Positions 29,131-37,050 of a stretch of DNA of 37,050 nucleotides are shown one piece after another (positions within the stretch are counted from its first letter, which is position 1; every line of letters starts with the position of its first letter). Below the pieces are notes generated by a model. That model was not told the DNA's origin and made no database searches. It saw only the letters and a list, made by a program, of their open reading frames with translations. Source of the DNA: Cymbomonas tetramitiformis (taxonomy: Eukaryota > Chlorophyta > Pyramimonadophyceae > Pyramimonadales > Pyramimonadaceae); assembly GCA_001247695.2 (NCBI GenBank), contig LGRX02029191.1, positions 1 to 37,050 on the forward strand, in the 5' to 3' direction. A program made the translations under genes and the position numbers.

Positions 29131-29158
29131 GCCAGGGACGGATTTATCCGTACTGGTA
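29131..29158 (+). repeat. Leader stem-loop module, copy 1
   Basis: GCCAGGGACGGATTTATCCG TACTGGTA. In the RNA, CCAG pairs with CTGG and ACGGA with TCCGT around a four-base loop. The same unit occurs at 29348 and 29629. Confidence 0.7.
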
Positions 29159-29347
29159 AGCCTTGGAAGAGGTTGAGTGAAGCAGGCTGTTGCGACACTC
29201 GAAGTTCATCAGTCTTGCAAAGTACAGCGACAGCGATCACAGCGGAACCAGTTGCTAATTTTGCAAACATGATTGCAGCGTTGAGAATTGTGTACTGGGC
29301 TATTTCGGGAAGTGACATCCTGCTGGAGCAAAGCACCAGACGGTAAG

Positions 29348-29375
29348 GCCAGGGACGGATTCATCCGTACTGGTA
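29348..29375 (+). repeat. Leader stem-loop module, copy 2
   Basis: Same module as at 29131 with one base changed (TTCATCCG instead of TTTATCCG). Similarity extends on both sides: GAGCAAAGCAC upstream and GGAGCGAAACAGGACTGTC downstream, giving a unit of about 80 bases. Confidence 0.7.
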
Positions 29376-29628
29376 CGCCTGAAGGCGTGGAGCGAAACAG
29401 GACTGTCAGTGGACACCAACACGACAACATTCTTTGTAGTCACTTGACTCATGCTGGCGTTCTGCTGACTTACTGCGTGGACCAGAGACACTGAGGGCAG
29501 AGGCAACCTTGCTGGACATCTGGGAGAGCCAATATAAGACCGGGTCACAGATGGAACCTTGCTCACCAGTCGTGGACGAGATTATCCTGGCAGTGATTGC
29601 TACTTAGAGCAAAGCACTGAAAGGTGAG

Positions 29629-29656
29629 GCCAGGGACGGATTCATCCGTACTGGTA
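29629..29656 (+). repeat. Leader stem-loop module, copy 3
   Basis: Identical to copy 2 over the 28-base core, with GAGCAAAGCAC upstream and GGAGTGAAAAGAG downstream as in copy 2. It lies about 280 bases before the ATG of the polyprotein. Confidence 0.7.
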
Positions 29657-29934
29657 AGCTGGGAAGTGTGGAGTGAAAAGAGCCTTCACACCAGCATCTC
29701 TTCTCCACCGGGAAGGTAGCAACGGAATCCAAGACTGACCGTCAGGAGCAGCAAAGGGCAGAGAGGCGTGCCCAGAGAGCGATACGAGTGAGCCAGCACT
29801 TTACAGAGCTGGAAGGAGAGGAAGGGGCTGCCGGTGGCCAGCCTGAGGCCCAAGTACTAGTACAGCCTGAGGCACAAGCACCAGCACAACTGCAAGCCCA
29901 GGCCCAGGAGCCGATAGTAATCTTTGAGGAAGAC

Positions 29935-32900
29935 ATGGAGTACACTGACTCCGCTCGCGTCAACCTTGGTACGCTGCCCAACTACACGGGCACCAAGGAA
30001 GAAGATCGGCCCAAGTTCCTGAGGGAGTTCGCCGACATGTGCGAGAATTTCGTACGGCAGCACAACGCCAACGTCAGGAGGAGGCTCAGGTCCGGGGCTG
30101 GCACTCTCACCGAAGCACAGATGAAGACCCTGAGAGAGACTCCCCCTGACTTTGAATATCTGTGGGACATCGTCCCTGCGTGTCTGGCTGGAGAGAACTC
30201 ACAAGCTCTCAGCTGGTGGCGCGAGAACTATGAAAGAGGGGGGGTAGTGGCCTCCAACATGGACCGAGTCCTAAAAGACACTAGCGAGCATGGCCCACTC
30301 GAGGGTACCATTCCGTGCGCTAGGCCCCCTTTCAATGAGATGAACACTGGCACCACGTGGGTGATAGCGAGGCCGGTGACGAACCAAGACACCCAAGGGG
30401 AGGTTTCCGACGAATATCTGACTGATGGAACCTCCCTGAAAGGCTTGACGGGACGTGATGGCACCCGTGATACCCAGTACTTCTACGCGCTCAGGGGCTT
30501 CATCGCTGCCCTTGACAAGAAGTTCATGATGAAAGGGACTCAAGAGAAAGTGGATCTGTTGACACAGAAGCCACAGGAGGTGGGGCAGGATGGGCTGACC
30601 TACATGAAGATGTGTCAACGCAGGGAAATGCAGCTCAACACTGGGAAGGTGTTGAGCGATGAAGAGCTGCGTACCTTCATCGAGGACTGCGTGGACAACC
30701 TGCGCATCAAGGTCTTCCAGACGCGGGTGAAGGAGCAACTGAGGGCGCAGTTCCCGCCACCCAATCGGGTGACCTGGAAGGACCTGGAGGCCATCGTCGA
30801 GGTTCAAGACAAGCTCAAGGGCGATGCAGAGTCTTGGATCCTCACCTTCCTCCAGGAGATCACCAGACGGTGTGGCTGCCAGTACTCCACCTGGGAGGCG
30901 CGACAGCATGGCCTTGACCTCAAGGCCATAAAGAACTCGATCAAGAAGATTGAGTCCTCTGAGGTGGTGCAGTCAGGCGAACTGGAGAACAGCAAGAAGG
31001 CAGATACACCACCTTCTAAGAAGATGAAGAAGGAGGTGAATGTGGCCGAAAGAGCTAAGAAGGCCTCCTACAACAAGACGCCACCGCCAGCAGAGGGCGT
31101 GCGTACGAACGACAAGCCCAAGTGCTTGCGCTGCTTTGGAGGGGGCTGGCATGAGTCCGATCCCGAGCAGTGCAGGAGTGGTTATAAACACGTCAAGATG
31201 CCTGCTGGATTCCACGAGAGCAGGCTTGGCTCCAGCAAGTGGTGGGATGCGGAGAACGCCGCCCTGCGCATGTACAATCTGAAGAACCGCTTCAAGAACT
31301 CTGACTGGGGCATCCTGGTGACGGACTGGCAGCAGCTGTCCAACGACGAGAAGGACAAGTACAGAGCCAAACAGTCACCGGAGGACAAGCAGAAGAGCGC
31401 CACTGGCAATCCCGAGGCGTTGAAGGCAGAGTACCAGGGCATGGTGGCTGCTAGGAAGACTGCCAGTCGTGCGGGCAGTGTGAAGTCGCAGGTGCTGTCC
31501 GAGGATGAGGGCTCCGACGAGGAACCAGTCGCAGCGCACGTCGCGGAGAGGGAGACTCACACCGTCGATGCACGCGCGCACCACCATGGCAGCGCAGGGG
31601 TAGGAGTGTCGTCTGGCCCTCCAACCGAGCTACTCTCAGCTATGGCCGAGGAGATGGGCGAAGAGGAGCTCTCGAGCGCCCTCAACACCTTGGGTCTGGG
31701 GGCACTCCCCGAGACGCTGTGCAAGAGTGCGGAGTCTGAACTCACGGCGGCTCCAGCAGTAGCCCTGGGAAGTACCCAGCGCATGAGGGGCTTCCCAGTG
31801 AAGACACCCGAGGAGTACGAGGCAGACGCACAGGTGCCCATGGCGCCTGCGGCGGACGAGATGCAGAGGAAGGTGCAGCTCATGGCCTCCGTGATCAAGA
31901 GTCTGGGAGCAGCTTTCCGTAAGCTAGCTGCTGGACTCGTAGCAGAAGGTCGCATAACAGCTCCAAGGGGTGTGGAGACCTTGGTGGAACTGGCTGAGAA
32001 CAACCAGCTCCCCGTGCCGACAGCCTCAGCAGCAGACTGCCAGGACATCAGCGATGAGGATGACGACTGCCCGGGCATGGAGTCGGGCGACGACAGTGAC
32101 GATGATGACGATTGCCCGGGCATGGAGTCGGGCGACGACAGTGACGAAGAAGAGGTTCCTCTGGACGAGATGCCGGAGGACATGGTGGAGCAGCCCAGGA
32201 AGGGGAGGACGACGGTGCATGTAACCGCTGCAGCGGCCACCGTCCAGGAGAGCTACGGGGTGAGAGACTTCAGTGAGAGGGGCGAGCTGCACGCAGGCAC
32301 CATGGAGGCCAAGGCGTACGAGCTATTGAAGAAGAAGATGCTCAGTGGTCTTACAGAGGAACAGCTCACTGCCATGGCACAGGTCCAGCCTGTATGCAAG
32401 CTCCTGAACGAGTCTTTGGCACAAGGGATGGCGCTGATGGCCTCTGGAGGCTTGCTTATGTTGTACAAAGCGCTTCTCCTGGACACGGGAGCCAACTGCA
32501 ACATTATCCCAATCAGGACAGCCAACAGGTTGGGCTTGACCATCTTTGATGCAGAGACAGGGGCCAGGGTGGCTAGATGTGATGGCAGCCCTGCGGAATT
32601 CACGAAGTACTGCTACGTGGATGTGGTTCTCGCCGCGGGCACGCCGTACATGACTCTGCATCGGCTCCACGCCTTCGTCACCTACACCAACGACACGACG
32701 TGGGACTTCTTGGTGGGCACTGGACCCCTGAAGAACGCCCTCAAGTTGACCATCGACCTCTACAGAGGCATCGCCACTTCTGAGGCCGCGGTGTCACTGG
32801 GCATGAAGGAGAAGGTCACGTTGCCATTGATCGAGTTGACGCCGCCCGTTGATGCAAGGAGCAAGCGGAACGAAGACCCGAGAGTGTGCCTGGCGACCGA

Positions 32901-35900
32901 GATCTTCGACGTCGATGCCACGGCAGCGCGCACTCTTGCCCCCGCTTTTGAAGATTGCGAGCTACCACCACGTGAAGCGGTGTCCCTGGGCGCAAGGGGA
33001 GAGGACCGTCTGGCCCTCGCAGGGGAGAGGTGTGCGCCTGCACCTTGTGCATTCTCGCGAAACCACCCCGAGCTAATGGACAGCCTGGCGTCATGGCTAG
33101 AGGAGATGAGGCTGAGAAGGTTCAACTCGGAGGAGAAGGAGAGGCTCGAGGCGCGCTGCCAGTCTATGGTGGAGGCGGGCTTCCTGAGACCCAGCTCAAT
33201 GATGCAAGGCGAGCTCACTGGGCGAGTCAGCTCACACACCGAGAGCTCAACGTACGAACCTCCGGCGCCTGGTACGTCCTTGACAGACCAGATGTTGGGC
33301 ATGCTACAAGCATCATCACGCAGCCAGCGGGAAGCCAATGTGGCGACCAGAGGTGAGTGGTCCAGTGCTGAAGAGCCAGATGCGAGGGGGTCCGACACGC
33401 CAGCCAGCCTGGCTACGACTCAGTCAGACCCTCGCTATCCAGACCTCACGCTGGAGCAAGAGGCCGCGAGCGAAGCTGACTTCAAGCTGGCCAGCGTACA
33501 GCCATGGGTGGGCATGGCAGTGAACCCGTGGGACTACCAAGACAAGGAGAGCAGATGGTCTCAGCAGCGCTTGTACATCGACCGCACGGGCTATGCTCGT
33601 CTGTGCACACTCTGCGAAGAGGGCGATGGAGGTGGTGTGGACGCAGGATTTGTGCGGGTCAAGTTCTCGCGTTGTGGAGAATACAAGACCATCCTGGAGA
33701 CGGAGCTACTGTGGCCCGACTTTACGTTGGTGGACCAGAAGGTTGACAAGGAGACGAAGATACCCTCAGAGACCTGGACCACAAGGGCGAGCGGCAGGAA
33801 GGACAACGACCAGGTCCCACTCCCTGACTGTGGTGCCCATCGGGAGGCTGGAAGGTACACGATGGCGAGTGTTCAGGAGATCCTCAACACCCATCAGACG
33901 TACCCAGGGGTCGTGACGGGCAAGCTCATGTGGGACAAGGTGGCGCGCCAGTTCTGCGTACTCAGCGAGCACACTCGCGCCCAATGGGATCTCATGGAGC
34001 GCATGGTACGTCACACCATGGAAGGCGCCACCATCATGACCCCCATGGGTAAGATGACTGGCGAGTTCCAGCTGCCTTTTTACTATGAGAAGGACCAGCG
34101 CTGGCAGTACCAGCATCTAAAGTACGTACAGCGAGTGGACATCGCTGACCTTCGAGCTCGTCTGAAGGTGAGGTACGACATGGAGGTGGCTGGTGTGGAG
34201 GACGAGAATGCGAAGGTGGTCCCGCAGCTCACGCTGTCAGACGCAGCGGACAAAGTGGGGAAGTTCTACCCGGTGACAGATGGGGAAGGAGGCAGTGGCG
34301 AGGTGTTCAGCACGAACGCCGCCGCCGTGGAGTACCTACACCTGGGGGACAACACGAGAGTGATGCTCGGTGCATGCAAGACAGAGGAGCAAGCACATGA
34401 CGCGCTGGACACTTATGGGGCCAGAAGGAACCCTCCAGTGCGCACGTCCAAGACTCTCAGGACGTCGAGGACAGTCAGGGGGGATGAGGCAGGGCCATCT
34501 GGCTCCGCACCGCCACCATCCTCAGCCACGCTTCGTTTACGGCATCAAACCTGGCCCAATGGCGTCTTCGACCCTGCCATGTTAGAGTACCACGCTGCAG
34601 TGTTCCAAGGCACCTACGAGCCAGAGTCGCCCACTCGCAGCGAGAACACAGCTGGGGAAGCCAACTGGCTGGATCTGGGAGGGATCTCAGAGTTCATGGC
34701 GCTGCATGGACAGACGGTCTTCCTCATCCAGTACCGTTGTTTCATGGGCGAGATCGAGTTCCAACTTGGGAAGCCCTTCGCGCAGCGAGGAAAGGGGGTG
34801 CACACGCAGCGACTCAGCAGCCAGACCCTGCACCAGTACTCCTCCTCCGCAGGAGTGGGACAAAGGGGAGAGTTTCTGCCTCTGGGTGGGCAGTCGAAAG
34901 GCTGCACGGGAGGACTCCTCGGCACCTTACAGAAACATATGGAGCATCTGGTTGATCGTACTCAGCTCTTGGAGATCGCCAGAGGCCATTTGAGCGATGG
35001 CCCGCGGCAGGGCACCCTACGGGTTTTCAAGACCCGTGCCAACGCCCGGTCCAAGGCCGTATATTACCTCTTCGAGGACAATCGCTACTACCGTGAACGG
35101 GGACCCAGCAACATGGCGTTCACCTTGGAGTACCTCTCCTCAGGAACGCGCAAGTTCGACTGCTGTAGCTGGGAGACCTGGAACAAGGTGGCAGTGATGC
35201 ACCGAGAACCATTGTCTGCGTTCACATCCTCGGTGGGCCCGGCGTTGCTAGCCGAGGCACGTCGGGCAGAGGTGCAGGCGCGTCTTCGAAACGACTTCAT
35301 GAGATGCCTGGACCCAATCGAGGGAGAGGATGCAGGAAGTGAGGAGGGAGATGGCAGCATCTCAGGATACTCTTCCGACCTCGCGGCTGTTGAGGGTGTG
35401 AGCACTCACACGGGTCGCACCAGAACACCATCGCCGCAGACAGAGGATGAAGACAGCGTGGAGGTCATCAGTGAAAGACTTGTTGGGCTGTCTGCCAGTT
35501 TGGCACAAGGGCAGGCCGAGGTCGCAGCAAACCACCTCACCATGGCGGCTCTCTCGGAATCGATACGGGCACGTCAGGATATCATCAGAGAATATGAAGA
35601 ACGACCTCGTGCCGCCCGCGCAACTGCGAGGATGAGCACGCTTGGGCCAGACTGCCCGGGGCTTGATGGTCGTGATGGCGCGCGAGCCACGCCCACGCCG
35701 GCACCCTACTCTGGCCGAGTTCTCGGTGGGATATCGACCAGGGGCTTGGAGTGCAACATGGCGCAGAGACCTGAGCACCAGTCAATCAACGACATTCTGA
35801 GATCCCCTGCACATTCCGTCTGCACGCAGCAGACTGAAGCCGTGCCTCCAGCTGCACAAGAGCAGGACTCCGTTTCGTACGTGCCATCAACCCCGAGCTC

Positions 35901-36240
35901 TACAGCACCCAGCAGCCCGGAGCGTTCCAGTGGCTTCGTTGCGCATGTCGACACTCGACCTTCAAACCATCCTGCAGCGCGCCCACAGAGTCCAACTGAG
36001 AGTGCCGTACAGCAGCGTTCACCACGAGCTGGTCAGCGCAGGAGGAGATCTCCGAGCCCCAGGGAAGGCGCTCATCGTCAGGACGCGGCTCGCGGTCGAC
36101 ATGCCGGCATTGGCGCGTCGCGTGCTCCCCAGAGACGCCAGAGTTATGATGAAATCTGGGAGGAGAGGAGAAGGGAGAGCGCACTGGGGCCTTTTCAAGG
36201 GGGCACCGGGCCGGCTGCAGCCCGGCGCGCCCGTCACTGA
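29935..36240 (+). CDS. Gag-protease polyprotein with a long unassigned C-terminal region (2101 aa)
   Basis: The ATG at 29935 is the first in a frame that is open from about 29678; the 85 upstream codons have no ATG. Residues about 1-330 resemble a retrotransposon gag (PKFLREFADMCENFV, LSDEELRTFIEDCVDNLR). A zinc knuckle C397-x2-C400-x5-H406-x6-C413 follows. Two 15-residue acidic repeats (CPGMESGDDSDDDDD type) lie near 711-740. A retropepsin motif, LLLDTGANCNIIP with D850, starts a domain that continues to DFLVGTGPLKNALKL. The remaining ~1100 residues contain no reverse transcriptase, RNase H or integrase signature. They include folded-looking stretches (WDLMERMVRHTMEGATIMTP, FMALHGQTVFLIQYRCFMGE, KAVYYLFEDNRYYRERG) and an Arg/Ser-rich tail (RSPRAGQRRRRSPSPREG). 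The full-length frame suggests recent activity. Confidence 0.8.
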   Translation: MEYTDSARVNLGTLPNYTGTKEEDRPKFLREFADMCENFVRQHNANVRRRLRSGAGTLTEAQMKTLRETPPDFEYLWDIVPACLAGENSQALSWWRENYERGGVVASNMDRVLKDTSEHGPLEGTIPCARPPFNEMNTGTTWVIARPVTNQDTQGEVSDEYLTDGTSLKGLTGRDGTRDTQYFYALRGFIAALDKKFMMKGTQEKVDLLTQKPQEVGQDGLTYMKMCQRREMQLNTGKVLSDEELRTFIEDCVDNLRIKVFQTRVKEQLRAQFPPPNRVTWKDLEAIVEVQDKLKGDAESWILTFLQEITRRCGCQYSTWEARQHGLDLKAIKNSIKKIESSEVVQSGELENSKKADTPPSKKMKKEVNVAERAKKASYNKTPPPAEGVRTNDKPKCLRCFGGGWHESDPEQCRSGYKHVKMPAGFHESRLGSSKWWDAENAALRMYNLKNRFKNSDWGILVTDWQQLSNDEKDKYRAKQSPEDKQKSATGNPEALKAEYQGMVAARKTASRAGSVKSQVLSEDEGSDEEPVAAHVAERETHTVDARAHHHGSAGVGVSSGPPTELLSAMAEEMGEEELSSALNTLGLGALPETLCKSAESELTAAPAVALGSTQRMRGFPVKTPEEYEADAQVPMAPAADEMQRKVQLMASVIKSLGAAFRKLAAGLVAEGRITAPRGVETLVELAENNQLPVPTASAADCQDISDEDDDCPGMESGDDSDDDDDCPGMESGDDSDEEEVPLDEMPEDMVEQPRKGRTTVHVTAAAATVQESYGVRDFSERGELHAGTMEAKAYELLKKKMLSGLTEEQLTAMAQVQPVCKLLNESLAQGMALMASGGLLMLYKALLLDTGANCNIIPIRTANRLGLTIFDAETGARVARCDGSPAEFTKYCYVDVVLAAGTPYMTLHRLHAFVTYTNDTTWDFLVGTGPLKNALKLTIDLYRGIATSEAAVSLGMKEKVTLPLIELTPPVDARSKRNEDPRVCLATEIFDVDATAARTLAPAFEDCELPPREAVSLGARGEDRLALAGERCAPAPCAFSRNHPELMDSLASWLEEMRLRRFNSEEKERLEARCQSMVEAGFLRPSSMMQGELTGRVSSHTESSTYEPPAPGTSLTDQMLGMLQASSRSQREANVATRGEWSSAEEPDARGSDTPASLATTQSDPRYPDLTLEQEAASEADFKLASVQPWVGMAVNPWDYQDKESRWSQQRLYIDRTGYARLCTLCEEGDGGGVDAGFVRVKFSRCGEYKTILETELLWPDFTLVDQKVDKETKIPSETWTTRASGRKDNDQVPLPDCGAHREAGRYTMASVQEILNTHQTYPGVVTGKLMWDKVARQFCVLSEHTRAQWDLMERMVRHTMEGATIMTPMGKMTGEFQLPFYYEKDQRWQYQHLKYVQRVDIADLRARLKVRYDMEVAGVEDENAKVVPQLTLSDAADKVGKFYPVTDGEGGSGEVFSTNAAAVEYLHLGDNTRVMLGACKTEEQAHDALDTYGARRNPPVRTSKTLRTSRTVRGDEAGPSGSAPPPSSATLRLRHQTWPNGVFDPAMLEYHAAVFQGTYEPESPTRSENTAGEANWLDLGGISEFMALHGQTVFLIQYRCFMGEIEFQLGKPFAQRGKGVHTQRLSSQTLHQYSSSAGVGQRGEFLPLGGQSKGCTGGLLGTLQKHMEHLVDRTQLLEIARGHLSDGPRQGTLRVFKTRANARSKAVYYLFEDNRYYRERGPSNMAFTLEYLSSGTRKFDCCSWETWNKVAVMHREPLSAFTSSVGPALLAEARRAEVQARLRNDFMRCLDPIEGEDAGSEEGDGSISGYSSDLAAVEGVSTHTGRTRTPSPQTEDEDSVEVISERLVGLSASLAQGQAEVAANHLTMAALSESIRARQDIIREYEERPRAARATARMSTLGPDCPGLDGRDGARATPTPAPYSGRVLGGISTRGLECNMAQRPEHQSINDILRSPAHSVCTQQTEAVPPAAQEQDSVSYVPSTPSSTAPSSPERSSGFVAHVDTRPSNHPAARPQSPTESAVQQRSPRAGQRRRRSPSPREGAHRQDAARGRHAGIGASRAPQRRQSYDEIWEERRRESALGPFQGGTGPAAARRARH

Positions 36241-36292
36241 GAAGCAGCCCCGGCGAAAAGCCGGGCACGCAGCCCGCCAATGATAGGCGGGC
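36206..36292 (+). promoter_or_regulatory. Three GC-rich hairpins around the polyprotein stop codon
   Basis: Hairpin 1, 36206-36225: CCGGGC/GCCCGG, eight-base loop, just before the TGA at 36238. Hairpin 2, 36249-36265: CCCGGC/GCCGGG, loop GAAAA. Hairpin 3, 36272-36292: GCCCGCC/GGCGGGC, loop AATGATA. All arms are perfect. Their place between two overlapping frames suggests a role in recoding, reinitiation or RNA stability; no standard -1 slippery heptamer was found in the overlap. Confidence 0.6.
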
Positions 36293-36371
36293 GAAGCGCA
36301 CTCAGGTGTGCTTCCTGCTTGTGGGGGTGTTCGTGCGCTTGCATTGGCCGCAGCTGCCCCATTTTGCAGTA

Positions 36372-37050
36372 ATGGCAGTATGGATGGCTATGGAGGCGTT
36401 CAGATTTCTTGGTGAGGTCGTCGCCTGCTGGGCATTCCACGCTGAAGTGCCCCGCAGAGCCATGGCACGCGCGTTGTGGGCCATGCGCGCAGCACCGCTC
36501 GAGCCATGGGCACATCAACAGGCGCCTCTGCGAGTGCTGGTGGAGCTGGCCAGGCACCTACTGCTGTTGACCAAGGGGGCCCTTGAGGTAGCTGGGCTCC
36601 ACCACGCCCGGCGTGGGCTGTGGCACGTGCCATTGCTACGGTTCTGTCTCGCCATGCTCGCCATGCACTTCACACACATGGTCGGCACTCTGGGGTGCGT
36701 CTTGACAGTTGGCGCCCACATTGTCCACCATGGGTTGCCATGCTCCGGCTTGATTTGCAATGGTGGCACGTTCGCCACGCTGGAGACGCAGATAGGTCGC
36801 GCGCTGGCGGTCGCCCAGCGGATCTTGGCCGCAGGGCCGGCTACGCTGGCCGCTGTTCCTCGACGCATGCAGAAGCCGCGCTTTGCCGCCCGACTGCAGC
36901 GCCTGCAGTTCACAGCCGCTTGCTACCAAGTGGCGCACTGTGTCTATGTGATATCGGTCTTGGCGCTGGTGGTCTACGTGTCTGCGGGAGGAGGCCTGGG
37001 CCGTATGCAAGGGGGGTGGAGGATGTTGACTTGCATACTGACCCTTCACC
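36372..37050 (+). CDS. Second open frame of the retroelement, hydrophobic, incomplete at the window edge
   Basis: The frame is free of stops from 36153 to the last base (about 299 codons) and lies -1 relative to the polyprotein, which it overlaps by 88 bases. The first ATG is 36372. The product has Arg-rich patches and several hydrophobic segments (PLLRFCLAMLAMHFTHMVG, CVYVISVLALVVYVSAGGG) like a multi-pass membrane protein. No pol motif is seen in this part. In GC-rich DNA a long open frame can arise by chance, and minus-strand frames overlap it, so the call is tentative. Downstream sequence would decide whether it is pol, an envelope-like ORF or spurious. Confidence 0.4.
   Translation, partial: MAVWMAMEAFRFLGEVVACWAFHAEVPRRAMARALWAMRAAPLEPWAHQQAPLRVLVELARHLLLLTKGALEVAGLHHARRGLWHVPLLRFCLAMLAMHFTHMVGTLGCVLTVGAHIVHHGLPCSGLICNGGTFATLETQIGRALAVAQRILAAGPATLAAVPRRMQKPRFAARLQRLQFTAACYQVAHCVYVISVLALVVYVSAGGGLGRMQGGWRMLTCILTLH

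Larger units (their letters stand above)
28656..37050 (+). mobile_element. Large LTR-type retroelement, 5' part (runs off the window)
   Basis: Composition changes sharply near 28650, and TGTCACAAACC at 28658 could be the start of a 5' LTR. Its end, a primer site and the matching 3' LTR cannot be fixed because the right side lies outside the window. The assignment rests on the very long ORF at 29935 with a gag region, a zinc knuckle and a retropepsin motif. The order is leader with repeated stem-loop modules (29100-29680), gag-protease-unknown ORF, hairpins at its stop, and a second frame. Confidence 0.65.

Noticed and set aside
29090..29410. Hammerhead ribozyme in the retroelement leader
   Set aside because: GAGCGAAAC is present but no CTGATGA core box with proper stems was found; only the repeated stem-loop is supported.
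36636..37049. Minus-strand ORFs at the right edge
   Set aside because: They overlap each other and a longer plus-strand open frame, and carry no recognised motif.

Overview
The window is nuclear DNA of a eukaryote. It contains LTR retrotransposons, TIR DNA transposons, a satellite array, unspliced ORFs using ATG starts and long AT-rich spacers. There is no bacterial gene organisation, no rRNA gene and no convincing tRNA gene. GC-rich coding segments alternate with AT-rich, hairpin-dense spacers. That pattern suits a large, repeat-rich protist genome, perhaps a unicellular green alga, but the lineage is inference; no host housekeeping gene is present to fix it.

Layout. (1) 1-537: unclassified flank. 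(2) 538-7732: two gag-only LTR retrotransposons in opposite orientation, E1 (543-3904, +) and E2 (3910-7727, -). They share a single 5-bp target, ATACT, which occurs three times (left of E1, between the two, right of E2). A 529-bp Tc1/mariner-like MITE sits in the left LTR of E2. (3) 7733-9145: spacer with short tandem repeats. (4) 9146-12418: a third gag-only element, E3 (+), target duplication TGATC, with a frameshifted gag. (5) 12424-16620: about 4.2 kb of AT-rich DNA without credible genes, full of small inverted repeats. (6) 16623-25746: a compact cluster with a coiled-coil/charged ORF (-), a RING-type zinc-finger ORF (+), a DUF7869-type transposase-like gene (-), an acidic protein (+), a 2-oxoglutarate/Fe(II) oxygenase-like ORF (+) and a coiled-coil ORF (+). 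The transposase-like gene is cut by a 1060-bp TIR element flanked by TTTG; removing the element and one TTTG restores the reading frame and a normal stop. (7) 25896-26638: four copies of a 184-bp satellite. (8) 26639-28655: AT-rich spacer with tRNA-like fragments. (9) about 28656 to the right edge: the 5' part of a large retroelement. It has a leader with three copies of a stem-loop module, a ~2100-residue Gag-protease-unknown polyprotein, three GC-rich hairpins around its stop codon, and a second open frame that runs off the window.

How the parts may work together. E1-E3 encode only Gag, so enzymes for their copying must come from elsewhere. Cluster (6) may be one multigene DNA transposon or its remains, because a transposase-like gene sits among a RING protein, an oxygenase and coiled-coil proteins; its outer ends were not found, so this is a hypothesis. 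The right-hand element has Gag and a retropepsin motif but no reverse transcriptase or integrase in its first ORF.
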